Below are positions 48,284 through 57,309 of a stretch of 58,041 nucleotides of DNA, piece after piece (within the stretch, counting starts at the first letter, position 1; each line of letters begins with the position of its first letter). Made by a program: the position numbers and the translations under genes. The notes below the pieces were generated by a model. That model did not search any database and had not been told where the DNA came from. It saw only the letters and a program-made list of their open reading frames with translations. Source of the stretch: a virus; the IMG/VR virus record IMGVR_UViG_3300045996_002471, positions 1 to 58,041 of that record. The stretch is one strand, 5' to 3'.

Positions 48284-48595
48284 TCAGGTGTTCGACGACG
48301 CGCCCGTCGAACCGGCCGCCTTGCCGCCGGTCTTCGGCGCCGCCTTCGTGGTGCTGCCGACGTCCGGGGTCGACGGCGCGCCCGTGCCCTCCGCCGACCG
48401 GTCCGCCGTGTCCGCCGCGGCCTGGACTGCGGCCTCCGGGTCGCTGTCGCCCTTGAGGCGGTAGCCCTTGCCGTAGACGAGGTTGTTGACCGCCTCCGGG
48501 CTGCGGACGGTCACCTCGCCGCCGTGCGGGTCGACCAGCACCACACCGTCCTCGGCGTCGTGCTGCTGCGTTTCGCTGGTGGTGTCGTCGGCCAC
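48284..48595 (-). CDS. Hypothetical protein after the major tail gene
   Basis: 103 residues from GTG 48595, preferred because GGAGG lies upstream; GTG 48607 is alternative. Ordered half (V-V-L-V-D-P-H-G-G-E-V-T-V) then a low-complexity Ala/Ser/Thr/Gly tail. Probably a minor tail or assembly factor. Confidence 0.6.
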   Translation of the reverse strand: MADDTTSETQQHDAEDGVVLVDPHGGEVTVRSPEAVNNLVYGKGYRLKGDSDPEAAVQAAADTADRSAEGTGAPSTPDVGSTTKAAPKTGGKAAGSTGASSNT

Positions 48596-48683
48596 GAGGC
48601 CCTCCACGGTTCGAGAACGGTCCGGGTGAGGACATGCCGGGCGGGGTGGCGCGCGACACCCGGTGCGCGCGCCACCCCACGTC

Positions 48684-49346
48684 TCAGACCAGCGCCGGGA
48701 ATCCCATCGCGACCAGCAGCGACCGCCACCCCGGCCCGCCGAAGAAGTGCCGCACGCTGTAGCCCGCCGTCGAGTCGACCGCCGCCGACATCGTCATCTG
48801 GTAGGCGACCGGATCGTCCCCGTCGGTCCACACCTGGTCCCCGCGTTCGGTCACCGACGCCCGCGGCAGCAACCGGCCCACGTAGATGGCGTCCGTACCT
48901 GCCCCGTCCACGAAGATGCCGTAGGCGCGGTAGTACTTCGTCGACGGCCGGGTCGGCTGGGAGAACGCGATCTCACCGGTGATCGCGGTCGGCGTCACCC
49001 CGGACAGGTCGACGTCGTAGTACATCTGCAGGGTCTGCAGCTTGGTTTCCTGGGCGGTGAACTGCAGCCCGTTCACGTCGCTGTTGATGTCGCGGCGGGT
49101 GGGGTCGAACGCGCCCCACGACGTCACCTCCGACACCTCGGTGCTGCGGGACCAGGTGGCGCCGTCGTCCTTGGACACCCAGCCGATGTCGTCGTACCCG
49201 GCGGGCAGCGCCGCCAGGTCGGCGCCCGCGCCGGTGGTGAGGGTCGCGGGCAGCGTGCTGGTCATCGGCGCGAAAAACAGGCTGCCGGCCAGCGCCTTGC
49301 GGATCAGTTCGACCTGCTTGTTCGCCAGGTCCTCGTATGCGGGCAT
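48684..49346 (-). CDS. Major tail protein
   Basis: 220 residues. Beta-rich sequence with D-I-G-W-V-S-K-D-D-G, F-D-P-T-R-R-D-I and an alternating strand core, as in siphovirus tail-tube proteins of actinophages. Position between the tail-completion genes and the chaperones supports it. Confidence 0.85.
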   Translation of the reverse strand: MPAYEDLANKQVELIRKALAGSLFFAPMTSTLPATLTTGAGADLAALPAGYDDIGWVSKDDGATWSRSTEVSEVTSWGAFDPTRRDINSDVNGLQFTAQETKLQTLQMYYDVDLSGVTPTAITGEIAFSQPTRPSTKYYRAYGIFVDGAGTDAIYVGRLLPRASVTERGDQVWTDGDDPVAYQMTMSAAVDSTAGYSVRHFFGGPGWRSLLVAMGFPALV

Positions 49347-49385
49347 CCCGCGGCCTCCCTATCGGGTTCGGGGCGTGGTGAGACG

Positions 49386-49404
49386 GCCCCGTGAACAGCG
49401 GGGC
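49386..49404 (-). terminator. Small hairpin upstream of the major tail gene
   Basis: GCCCCG (49386-49391) pairs with CGGGGC (49399-49404) in the 79-bp gap before the major tail start. May attenuate read-through or stabilise the abundant tail mRNA. Confidence 0.4.
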
Positions 49405-49425
49405 TGAAAAGACTCGGATGAGGTG

Positions 49426-49836
49426 CTACTGGGGGCGCGGCCTGCGCCACGCGAACCGGAACGTGCCGACCTTGCGCCGCAGGTCCGGGTTGTCGTACGG
49501 GACCCGCACCGGCGAGCTCGCCGTCTCCGCCTTGTCGATCAGCACACCGGTCGGATAGTCCTCGGTGACGACCTTCGTGTTCGGTGCCGCCAGGATCGTC
49601 ACCAGGCAGTCCCGGGCGAGCTTGCGTGCCGTGTCGTAGGTGGTCGCGAAGCAGGCGACCTCGACGAGCGGCCGGTCGGTGATGCCGTCGTCCTCACCGC
49701 CCACCCGGGCGACCTGGATGACCGGTGTCTCGTCCTCCAGGTCGGCGTCGGTGGAGGTGGTGGTCGGTGCGCGTTGGGCGAGCAGCGCCATCACCACGTC
49801 CTCGGCGTCCGGGAACGGCGGCAGCTCGGCCGCCAT
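49426..49836 (-). CDS. Tail terminator-like protein
   Basis: 136 residues. Starts with a helical D-A-E-D-V-V-M-A-L-L and alternates helices and strands, ending in a basic tail. Size and order (after the HK97 gp10-like protein and before the major tail) match tail terminators. Confidence 0.65.
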   Translation of the reverse strand: MAAELPPFPDAEDVVMALLAQRAPTTTSTDADLEDETPVIQVARVGGEDDGITDRPLVEVACFATTYDTARKLARDCLVTILAAPNTKVVTEDYPTGVLIDKAETASSPVRVPYDNPDLRRKVGTFRFAWRRPRPQ

Positions 49837-50153
49837 CAGCCCGCCTCGATGATCGGGATGGAGGACCGCAGGGCGTGGTCACCGCCGCGTTTGTTACGAC
49901 CGAACTCGGCCGGTGCGGAGTGGTCGGAGTCCGCGATGATGTTCGCGCCGACCCTGTCCTTGCGCAGCCCGGCGTTGCGGATGCGTTCGACGTGGATCGA
50001 GTCGGCGTGTGCCCCGGTGAGCCTGCTCGCCCGGCCGCGTGCGTGCGCCGCGCCCAACTCAGCACGTTCGGCCACGAGGTCGGCGAGCTCGTCGGACTGC
50101 AGCAGAGGACGCAGGCCGACGCTGTTGGGCCGATAGTCGGTGATGCGTGCCAT
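49836..50153 (-). CDS. HK97 gp10-like connector protein
   Basis: 105 residues from ATG 50153. Helical N-terminus (L-Q-S-D-E-L-A-D-L-V-A-E-R-A) and a beta end (S-I-H-V-E-R-I). One-base overlaps with neighbours. Fits the minor head-tail joining protein. Confidence 0.66.
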   Translation of the reverse strand: MARITDYRPNSVGLRPLLQSDELADLVAERAELGAAHARGRASRLTGAHADSIHVERIRNAGLRKDRVGANIIADSDHSAPAEFGRNKRGGDHALRSSIPIIEAG

Positions 50154-50500
50154 CAGCCCTCCACGTTCTTCAGCACGATCTCGACGCCGGGTGTCCACCC
50201 GGTGTACGGCGACGTCCACGAGCCGGGTTCGCCGTCGACGTGGTAGCGGGTGCCGTCTGGCAGCACGACCTCGTCGGTGGCCTTGATGTCCGCGCCGAAC
50301 GGTGCGAGCAGCACGAGCCCTTCGGTGATGGTTTCGCGGGCGGCCAGTTGCTCACGTGCGGCGTTGCCGGATCCCCGCGGGTACACCGCGCAGCCCGACA
50401 CCAGATGCTCGCTGCCCGCGCCAGTCCGGTCGCCCCAACGGTCCTTCACAGCGGGCCGCTTCACGACGACAGTGACGGTATGGGTGAACCCGCTGGTCAC
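50153..50500 (-). CDS. Head closure (stopper) protein
   Basis: 115 residues, strand-rich. Contains H-T-V-T-V-V-V-K-R, then V-V-L-P-D-G-T-R-Y-H-V-D-G-E, typical of SPP1 gp16/HK97-type head closure proteins. Confidence 0.68.
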   Translation of the reverse strand: MTSGFTHTVTVVVKRPAVKDRWGDRTGAGSEHLVSGCAVYPRGSGNAAREQLAARETITEGLVLLAPFGADIKATDEVVLPDGTRYHVDGEPGSWTSPYTGWTPGVEIVLKNVEG

Positions 50501-50949
50501 CAGTGGTCCTCGGGTTCGGGCCCGTTGGACCGGATCACAGGTTCGGGATGGCGGGGCGACCCGGCCAGGTACGGCAGGGCGTCGTCGACCATCTCCACCG
50601 ACACGGGCCCGGACCGCAGACCGAGTCGCCGCCGGTCATCGCGGGTCAAGTACAGCTTCCCGGACGCCACCGCCTGGTCGACCTGGACCGAGAACGGCCC
50701 GGCGGACTGCTGCGCCACCCCCGCAGGGTTGCGCAACACCCGCAGGACCATGTCGCACACCACCAGCCGCACCAGCGCTGCTGTGGTGTGTCCGGCGGCT
50801 ATGTGCGCGGCCACGTCCCGACCGCGCACATAGCTCGCCACGATCTCTTCGGCGTTGTCGAGCTTCTGCTGCAGCTTGTCGTCCTGGTCCTCGGCGAGAG
50901 TTCCTTCGAACTCCAGCCGCAGGTCCTCGAGGGAGGCGTACACCGACAC
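50497..50949 (-). CDS. Head-tail adaptor (connector) protein
   Basis: 150 residues, mostly helical (Y-A-S-L-E-D-L-R-L-E-F-E-G-T at the start, E-I-V-A-S-Y-V-R-G-R-D). Matches head-tail connector proteins that sit under the portal. Overlaps the stopper by 4 nt. Confidence 0.72.
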   Translation of the reverse strand: MSVYASLEDLRLEFEGTLAEDQDDKLQQKLDNAEEIVASYVRGRDVAAHIAAGHTTAALVRLVVCDMVLRVLRNPAGVAQQSAGPFSVQVDQAVASGKLYLTRDDRRRLGLRSGPVSVEMVDDALPYLAGSPRHPEPVIRSNGPEPEDHW

Positions 50950-50978
50950 GATCGACCTCCCTGAACGTCAAGCCGCGG

Positions 50979-51236
50979 TCAGGACAGGGGCTTCCACTTC
51001 GACCGCACCGAGTCCGCCGCGCCGGACGGGGGCGTGTCCTGCGCCTTCGCGGTGCTGCCGGTCACCCCGGCGACGGTGTAGTCGTCCCGGTTCTTCTCCG
51101 GGTGCGCCTCGCCGACATAGCCGTACTCGGGGCCGTCCGCCGGGGCCACCACGTTCGCGGCGGCGTCCGTCTGCAACGGCTTGGCCTGCTCGTCCGTCGC
51201 CTGGTCGGTGTCGGTGGTCTTACGCTGGGTTGCCAT
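50979..51236 (-). CDS. Small head-region hypothetical protein
   Basis: 85 residues from ATG 51236. Low complexity N-terminus, then A-D-G-P-E-Y-G-Y-V-G-E. Lies between capsid/decoration and connector genes. Function unknown. Confidence 0.58.
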   Translation of the reverse strand: MATQRKTTDTDQATDEQAKPLQTDAAANVVAPADGPEYGYVGEAHPEKNRDDYTVAGVTGSTAKAQDTPPSGAADSVRSKWKPLS

Positions 51237-51250
51237 CAGGTCAGTTCCTC

Positions 51251-51661
51251 TCAGCTCGACGCGGTGCGGGACACCGTGACCCGCACCAACCCGCCAGGGT
51301 CGGCGATACCGGTGCCCACGGCCACGGACCGCCACTGCAGGACGTCGCCCTCGGCGATCACCAGGTCGGCGGCGGTGGCCGACAGCGGGATGGTCTTCTG
51401 GTCGTTGGCCGTGGCGTTGACCCCGGACGCGAAGTTCAGCGTCGCGATCACCGTCGTGCCGGACCCGGCCTGTCCCTTGTTGACCAGGGACACGGTGCGG
51501 TTGTTGGTGGCCGCGCCGGTGATCGCCGCCTCCGGGATGTACTCCACGGCGGTCACGGTCCCGGCGAACGGCGCCTGGGTGAGGACGGAGTCGTCGGAGT
51601 TCCCCGCGGTGCTCACGGCGGGTACGTCGGCCTCGATCGGCCGGATGAAGGGTGCGCTCAT
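51251..51661 (-). CDS. Putative capsid decoration protein
   Basis: 136 residues from ATG 51661. Strand-rich jelly-roll-like sequence (F-A-G-T-V-T-A-V-E-Y-I-P then T-V-S-L-V-N-K-G then G-D-V-L-Q-W). Position right after the major capsid gene suggests a decoration or stabilisation protein. Confidence 0.62.
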   Translation of the reverse strand: MSAPFIRPIEADVPAVSTAGNSDDSVLTQAPFAGTVTAVEYIPEAAITGAATNNRTVSLVNKGQAGSGTTVIATLNFASGVNATANDQKTIPLSATAADLVIAEGDVLQWRSVAVGTGIADPGGLVRVTVSRTASS

Positions 51662-51678
51662 CGCTGCGTCTCCTCGGC

Positions 51679-52635
51679 TCAGAAGATCATCGCGGCGGCC
51701 GGGTACCGGGTCGCGTCGTTGGGGTTGTCGTCGTTCAGGGTGTTCGCGACCTGCCAGCCGACCCGGAACTTCACGCGCATGGCGACCATGTCCTGCTGGG
51801 CCAGGTTGAACACGATCGCGCCGGTGTTGTCCTGGATGACGGCCTGGTCGAGCATCTTGAAGCTGATGTCCTGCCGGACACCGACCTTGAACTCGTTGGC
51901 GAAGTCCCCGGCGAACAGTCGCACGTTGGTGCCCGCGCCGCCACTGGTCGACCAGGCGCCGCGCATCGGGTAGGCGACCGGCGCCCCGTCGATGGTGGAC
52001 AGGTCGCCGGACACGCGGCCGACGTCGAGCTTGCGGCCCTGCGTGTCCCGCGCCGCACGCAGTCGGCGCCGCGCGCCGCGGGAGGCGACGAAGCCGGTGA
52101 CGTCGAAGCCGTCCTCTTCGACCGCGCCGATGAGGTTGTCCAGGTCGCCCATGTAGCCGCCGGCGGCGGCCGTCGCGGTGCCCTCGGTGACGGTGTTCCC
52201 GGCCGCGATCGCTGCGGCGAGGACGTTGGTCGGGAAGCTCGCGGGCGCGTTCGTGCCGAAGAACACCGCGGTGTCCAGGGCCTTGTGGAACGCCTCGACG
52301 ATGTACGGCTCCGAGGTGTCCCAGATGTCCATCTCCATGTCGGCAACCACGTTCTCCGGGACCGGCATGATGATCGCCAGCTCCTCGATGGTCATGAACT
52401 TGTTCGCCCATGCCATCTCGGTGGTCTGCTTCAGGCCGGTGTCGCCGGTGACCCACTGCGCAACGGGCAGCGCCGACAGGATCGGGAACCGCACCTGGTT
52501 CCGGGACACCGGCACCCGACCGAACAGGTCGAGCACGGCGGAGCCCTGCGTGTCCTTACCGAGCATCTCCCGCGAGACCTCTTCGGGGATCGTCGACTCG
52601 ACGTCCGCCCGAGTGGTGATGTTGTTGTACGGCAC
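51679..52635 (-). CDS. Major capsid protein (HK97 fold)
   Basis: 318 residues. E-V-S-R-E-M-L start helix, spine-helix region (Y-I-V-E-A-F-H-K-A-L-D-T-A-V-F-F-G) and P-domain strand G-A-P-V-A-Y-P are as in HK97-fold capsids. Downstream of the scaffold gene, with AGGTAGACC before ATG 52635. Confidence 0.88.
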   Translation of the reverse strand: MPYNNITTRADVESTIPEEVSREMLGKDTQGSAVLDLFGRVPVSRNQVRFPILSALPVAQWVTGDTGLKQTTEMAWANKFMTIEELAIIMPVPENVVADMEMDIWDTSEPYIVEAFHKALDTAVFFGTNAPASFPTNVLAAAIAAGNTVTEGTATAAAGGYMGDLDNLIGAVEEDGFDVTGFVASRGARRRLRAARDTQGRKLDVGRVSGDLSTIDGAPVAYPMRGAWSTSGGAGTNVRLFAGDFANEFKVGVRQDISFKMLDQAVIQDNTGAIVFNLAQQDMVAMRVKFRVGWQVANTLNDDNPNDATRYPAAAMIF

Positions 52636-52685
52636 GGTCTACCTCCAGATTCTGCGCACAGCGGTCCGGCCGTGCCGCTGGCTGA

Positions 52686-53288
52686 TCAGCCGATCCCGAC
52701 GGAACGTCGGATCAGCGCGTTCATGTCGCTCGGCTGCTTGCCGCCGGACTTGCCCTGGTCGGGATCCGGGGTGGGGCGACCCGCGGCCTTGCGCAGCGCA
52801 CCGACGATGCGGCCGATGGCCTTGTCGTCCGGCTCGCCGTCCTTGAGCAGTCGCTTCGGGTCGAGCTCGTCGAGCAGTTCCTGCACGTCGTCGGCCTTGA
52901 TGCCCGACTCCGCGAGGCCACTGCGCACCCGTGTCAGCGCGAGCTGACCGGCGCGCTTGACGTCCCGCTCGTCGCGCTCCGCCAGTGACCGCTGCATCTC
53001 CTCGACCTGCTGTTGCAGCGTCGTGGCCTGGTTGGCGGCACCCTTATTCTCCCGGGCGCGCTGCTCCCACGTGCGGGCGTGCCCGAGCCGTTCCTTGACC
53101 TTCTGCGGCGACAGGCCGACTTCCTTCGCGAACGCCTTCCAGTCGTCGGCATCCCAGTCGTCCGTGGCGGTCGTGTTCGCGGTTCCCGTTCCGGTCCCCG
53201 CGGTGTCCGTCGATCCGGCCGACTTCGCCGCCTCGTTGCCCTGCTGGCCGCCGTCTGCGGGCGCGCCAGTACCAGCCTCAGTGCTCAT
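52686..53288 (-). CDS. Capsid scaffold protein
   Basis: 200 residues from ATG 53288. Acidic/low-complexity N-terminus, central helical coiled coil (about 85-125), basic helical C-terminus, matching actinophage scaffolds. The leader carries the hairpin pair shared with terS. Confidence 0.78.
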   Translation of the reverse strand: MSTEAGTGAPADGGQQGNEAAKSAGSTDTAGTGTGTANTTATDDWDADDWKAFAKEVGLSPQKVKERLGHARTWEQRARENKGAANQATTLQQQVEEMQRSLAERDERDVKRAGQLALTRVRSGLAESGIKADDVQELLDELDPKRLLKDGEPDDKAIGRIVGALRKAAGRPTPDPDQGKSGGKQPSDMNALIRRSVGIG

Positions 53289-53293
53289 GTGTG

Positions 53294-53337
53294 CTCCCGT
53301 TTCGGGATGAACCCGCGCCCGTTCCGGGCACGGAAAC
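53294..53337 (-). promoter_or_regulatory. Leader hairpins of the scaffold gene (shared with terS)
   Basis: CTCCCGTTTCGGGATG (53294-53309) is identical to 57931-57946 and forms a CCCG/CGGG hairpin whose 3' arm overlaps the ribosome site. A second hairpin CCCGTTCCGGG (53318-53328) is followed by a GGAAAC copy. The same arrangement precedes terS. Confidence 0.6.
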
Positions 53338-53338
53338 C

Positions 53339-54142
53339 TCAGGAAGGCAGATCCGCCTTCGACGTGAACCGGTCACGCGGCCGCACCAACAGGACACCCA
53401 GCTCGCCGTGCTCCGCCGACATCGACACCATCAGGTCCCGATAGTCCGGAGCCCGGCCGCCACGGTCCTCCTTGCCGGTCAGGTCCTTCACCGCCGCGTG
53501 CACCTGCTCCAGCAGGCCTGGGGCGATCACCTGGCCAGGGTCGCGGCCGAACACCGCCAGCACGTAGCAGTCACAGCCCGGATGGATCGGGTTGAGCTCA
53601 CCGATCGTGTAGCGCTGCGTCGACGCGATCACGCACAACCCGCAGTTCTCCAAGCCGGACAGCATCCGGCGCCAGAACCGCGGGCGTGCCGACTCCGGCA
53701 GGCCTTGCAGCGCCGCGCGGGTGGCGTGCGCGTAGGTCTGCTGCAGGTCCATCTCGGCAACCTCTTCGAGCCGCACCCGGCCCAACTCGACCGCCGCGGT
53801 CAACGGCCTGCCCTTGGACAGCGCGTTGTAGACCGTCGCGAACGGGCGCTGATACACGGCGTCCGCGTCGATGTCGCGCCGCAGATTCACTGCCTCGCCG
53901 TCCGGCACACCGGGCGCCGCGAACACGGTCCCTAGCGCCTCACCGGCCTGCGCGGCGACGAACGCCGCCGTCAATGCCGCCAACCCGCGCTGGCTGCCCT
54001 CGACCAGCGGCACCGCCTGCTTCACGAACCGCGCCGCGTCGGCGTCCCGCCACGACCCCAACCCCAAGAACAAGCGGGCCAGCGTCGTGACCAGCCGCAT
54101 CGACAAGCTGCGGCGCAGCACCGCGAACTGCTCCGGCGTCAC
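53339..54142 (-). CDS. MuF-like minor head protein
   Basis: 267 residues. The C-terminal C-G-L-C-V-I-A-S-T-Q-R-Y-T then I-H-P-G-C-D-C motif (about 178-203) is characteristic of the MuF/SPP1 gp7-type domain. N-terminal half helical. Overlaps the portal gene by 4 nt. No separate capsid protease gene is seen. Confidence 0.85.
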   Translation of the reverse strand: MTPEQFAVLRRSLSMRLVTTLARLFLGLGSWRDADAARFVKQAVPLVEGSQRGLAALTAAFVAAQAGEALGTVFAAPGVPDGEAVNLRRDIDADAVYQRPFATVYNALSKGRPLTAAVELGRVRLEEVAEMDLQQTYAHATRAALQGLPESARPRFWRRMLSGLENCGLCVIASTQRYTIGELNPIHPGCDCYVLAVFGRDPGQVIAPGLLEQVHAAVKDLTGKEDRGGRAPDYRDLMVSMSAEHGELGVLLVRPRDRFTSKADLPS

Positions 54143-55608
54143 ACCGACTCACCCGGCGCCTGAAACACCGGCACCCGGGTCGCCGCCGGCTGCTGCCCGA
54201 TCGGCGCCGCCAAGCCCGCCAACGCCGCCTGGGTCGCCATCTCCGACCGCAACGCCTGCACCCGCTGCGGCGACCAGCCGACCTCCTCCACCGCCATCGG
54301 CAGCGGAATCCCGGCGTCCTTCATCTTCGACAGGTAGTCGCCGATCTGGGAGGGCACGAAGTTCTCCGGCCGCGCCCACACGATCTCGCTGTCGGACAGG
54401 TCCCGCGGGCCACCGTCCGGCGCTTCGAGCTCGGCGGCGTCCGCCATCAACTGCAGGACCTCCTCGAGGTCCTCGCCCCACAGCGTGCTGTTCTGCCTGA
54501 CCTGCGCGTTGTGCCCGGCGTCCAGTGCGCCGATCGCATCCGCACCCAGGTTGGTGATGTCGCCCGGCAGGTAGTACACCGGAGTCAGGGTGACCGCGGC
54601 GAACGCCCGCATGTCCGCGTCGACGCCGCGCAGCATCTGCGAGGTGTCCGTCTGCTGCAGTTGGATCAACTGCACGGCCGGGTCGCCCGGCTCGTCCGGC
54701 GGGGGGATCGTGCCGATCTGTGTGACGCCGGGCTTCCACGGGGCGATCGGCTCGCCGGTGACCGGATCCTCGTCGACCTTGTAGTTCAGCAGGATCGCCT
54801 GTCGGAACGCCGCATACCGCTCGGAGGACAGCCTGTTGAGCAGAGTCAGGTTCAGCCGGTTCTGGTCGTCGATTCCGGCGTCGAACGCCGCGACCGGCTC
54901 CTCACCCTCGTCGCCGTTGAGGAACGGCACCACCGGCACACCCGGCAGCGTCCGACCCTCCTGATCACGCTCCTCCCAGGCGTCCGGCTTCCACGAGATC
55001 CGCTGGCCAGCACGTTTCTTCCCGACCTGCTGCTTCGACTGCCAGTGCAGCCGCCGTCCCGGCGCCGTGTCCGAAGCGCCGCGCAGGTACAGGGTGGCCA
55101 TCCACCGCTTCGCGATGTCGTCGTGCCACAACCGCAGCGCCGCCAACCGCCGGCCCGCGTCCGCCGGATCGGTCTCGACGATGACCGTCTCCGGGCCCTC
55201 GATCGTCACCCGTGGTGTCTGCGGCTTGCGCGGGTCAACTCCGACGATCACGTACGCCGCGGACCGGCTGTAGGCCTTGCGCCAGATCCCGTACTGCCGT
55301 GCGTCGAGCCTCGCCCGCTGCCACAGCTGCCACACCGGGTCCGGATCGGTCGACGTCCACTTCGGGTCACGGAACCCGATCGCGTTGGTCCGGTGCACCC
55401 GCGACTCCACGCACAGCTTGCACAGGTTCGTGCGCGCCATCTTCTGGAACCGCCGGTAGGCGGCGGCGTGCTGGTTCGGCCCGGCGGGCAGGTCGTGATT
55501 GCCCTCGTAGTAGCGGCGCCAGAACCGCACCGCCGGCTGACGGTCCAGCAGCTTCGGGCCCAACCGGGCCAGCCACTCGAACGGCTCCAGATCGGTGGCC
55601 TCAGCCAA
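54139..55608 (-). CDS. Portal protein
   Basis: 489 residues. The N-terminal Y-Y-E-G-N-H-D-L-P then K-L-C-V-E-S-R-V-H-R segment, crown-like helices and a Q-L-I-Q-L-Q-Q-T-D-T region fit the SPP1/HK97 portal class. Adjacent to terminase and MuF genes. Confidence 0.9.
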   Translation of the reverse strand: MAEATDLEPFEWLARLGPKLLDRQPAVRFWRRYYEGNHDLPAGPNQHAAAYRRFQKMARTNLCKLCVESRVHRTNAIGFRDPKWTSTDPDPVWQLWQRARLDARQYGIWRKAYSRSAAYVIVGVDPRKPQTPRVTIEGPETVIVETDPADAGRRLAALRLWHDDIAKRWMATLYLRGASDTAPGRRLHWQSKQQVGKKRAGQRISWKPDAWEERDQEGRTLPGVPVVPFLNGDEGEEPVAAFDAGIDDQNRLNLTLLNRLSSERYAAFRQAILLNYKVDEDPVTGEPIAPWKPGVTQIGTIPPPDEPGDPAVQLIQLQQTDTSQMLRGVDADMRAFAAVTLTPVYYLPGDITNLGADAIGALDAGHNAQVRQNSTLWGEDLEEVLQLMADAAELEAPDGGPRDLSDSEIVWARPENFVPSQIGDYLSKMKDAGIPLPMAVEEVGWSPQRVQALRSEMATQAALAGLAAPIGQQPAATRVPVFQAPGESV

Positions 55609-55625
55609 CAGGCCACCCCCTCCGG

Positions 55626-57305
55626 TCAGAACGCTGCAGCCCTACGCTTCTTGCGCGGCTTCGCCAGGCCCTTCGCGACCGCGTCACCGCGGCACTGGAA
55701 CGCCAACACCGCCGCCATCGCCGCGTCGATCTTCTTCGGCGACTTCGCGTACTCCTTGCCGATCGTCACGCCGACCTTCCCCGCCAACCGGCGCCGCGCG
55801 TGCAGCACGTGCTGGGTGAGGATCGCGTCGCCGCTGTGCGTGACCTGCTTCGACCGCACCGCCTCGTACAGGCGATGAACTGCGGCCACCACCGCTGTCG
55901 GCCTAGTGGTCCACCACTCGATCGGCTTGTTCAACGTGGCCTTGACCCGCATCCGCCGGCCGTACAGCGAACCCCACCGGTCCACGTACGTCTGCCAATA
56001 CGGCGGGTCCGCATAGAACCCAACCACCTCGTACCGCTCCATCACCGCAGCCACAGCGGCGTCCACGATCTCGCCGTCGACCCGCCAGTCCTTGCCCGCA
56101 GGTCCGACCGGTTTCTGCCAGATCGTCGGCTCGCCATCGTACTCCGGCACGAACAAGTGCCCGTCGGACACCCGGCAGGCGATCAGCGCGGTCGAGTCCT
56201 CGGATACGGCGCCGTCGAAGCCGAGCACGATCCGCTCGCCGTCCGCCACGACGACCGACGCGTCCGCCGCGGCTTCCCACGCCTCCACCGGCATCCACGC
56301 GTTCCCGGCGGAGGTGCGGGCGTTCAGGAAGTACCGGCGGGAGTCCTCCGGGTCCTTCCGGGGGTCGTAGAACTCGTCGACGATGGAGTCGACGTCGTTC
56401 CACTCGATCGCCTCGCCGAACGCCTCCTGGATCGCCGCGCGCAGCATCTCCTCGCGCGACAGGTCCTCGCACACCCCGTAGCGGTGGTCGTACAGCAGCC
56501 GCTGCCGGCGGGTGGTGCGCTTCTGGGTGATCGCCTCCGCGAGCCCGTACGTGGCTTCCGCCACCGACTCCTCGCCCGGCGAGAACATGGTGGTCGTCTC
56601 GAGGTACCAGGTGCCCGCGGTCTTCTTCCGCTTCCGCAGGTTCCGGGTGACCGTGTTGTACATGCGCCGCAGCTCAGGCTGGTTGTACAGGTGCGTCTCG
56701 TCGAAGACCACGAACGTCTCCAGCCCGCCGTCCTTCGACGCCGACGACGCGGTGGACGGCCGGATCTCGCCGCCGCCCGGCAGGAACGTCCTCGTCAACC
56801 CGGCGTCCGCGCCGACCTGTGACAGCAGGGCGTCCTCGTCGGTCAGGTTGTAGTGGATCGAGTCGTACACGTTCCCGGTCTGGCCCTCTTCGGTGGCCAG
56901 CACTCGGATCATCGGCTGCACGACGTGCCGACCCATCGGCTCGCCCGGCTCGTAGACGTACTCGAACCCCAGCCCCCACGGGTCGCGGTACACCTCGCCG
57001 CCCTGGGCGAACCCGGCGAACCGGCACGGACCGAACGCCTCGAACAGTGCGAACCGCGCACCCAAGCCGCTCTTGTCGCAGCCCTTCGGCCGGGAGAAGA
57101 ACGCCGAGTCGTATAGCTGGCCCCCGACGGGGTCCAGCGCGTAGCAGTCGACGACGAACCCACAGAACTCGTCGCCGTGCGACACCTTCATCCCCGCGGC
57201 GTCACCGCGGCCGTGGACGACGAAGTACTCCATCCACGCGACCGCGAGCCACCCGAGAGACCGGGTCCGGTCGTGCTGCGGCGCCCGCACCAGCGTGCGG
57301 GGCAT
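55626..57305 (-). CDS. terL: Terminase large subunit
   Basis: 559 residues. ATPase Walker A R-P-K-G-C-D-K-S-G (about 72-80), Walker B V-V-F-D-E-T-H (about 199-205), and nuclease acidic residues in L-G-F-D-G-A-V-S-E-D-S (about 360) and Y-A-D-P-P-Y-W. Cuts and pumps DNA into the prohead through the portal. Confidence 0.93.
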   Translation of the reverse strand: MPRTLVRAPQHDRTRSLGWLAVAWMEYFVVHGRGDAAGMKVSHGDEFCGFVVDCYALDPVGGQLYDSAFFSRPKGCDKSGLGARFALFEAFGPCRFAGFAQGGEVYRDPWGLGFEYVYEPGEPMGRHVVQPMIRVLATEEGQTGNVYDSIHYNLTDEDALLSQVGADAGLTRTFLPGGGEIRPSTASSASKDGGLETFVVFDETHLYNQPELRRMYNTVTRNLRKRKKTAGTWYLETTTMFSPGEESVAEATYGLAEAITQKRTTRRQRLLYDHRYGVCEDLSREEMLRAAIQEAFGEAIEWNDVDSIVDEFYDPRKDPEDSRRYFLNARTSAGNAWMPVEAWEAAADASVVVADGERIVLGFDGAVSEDSTALIACRVSDGHLFVPEYDGEPTIWQKPVGPAGKDWRVDGEIVDAAVAAVMERYEVVGFYADPPYWQTYVDRWGSLYGRRMRVKATLNKPIEWWTTRPTAVVAAVHRLYEAVRSKQVTHSGDAILTQHVLHARRRLAGKVGVTIGKEYAKSPKKIDAAMAAVLAFQCRGDAVAKGLAKPRKKRRAAAF

Positions 57306-57309
57306 CGGT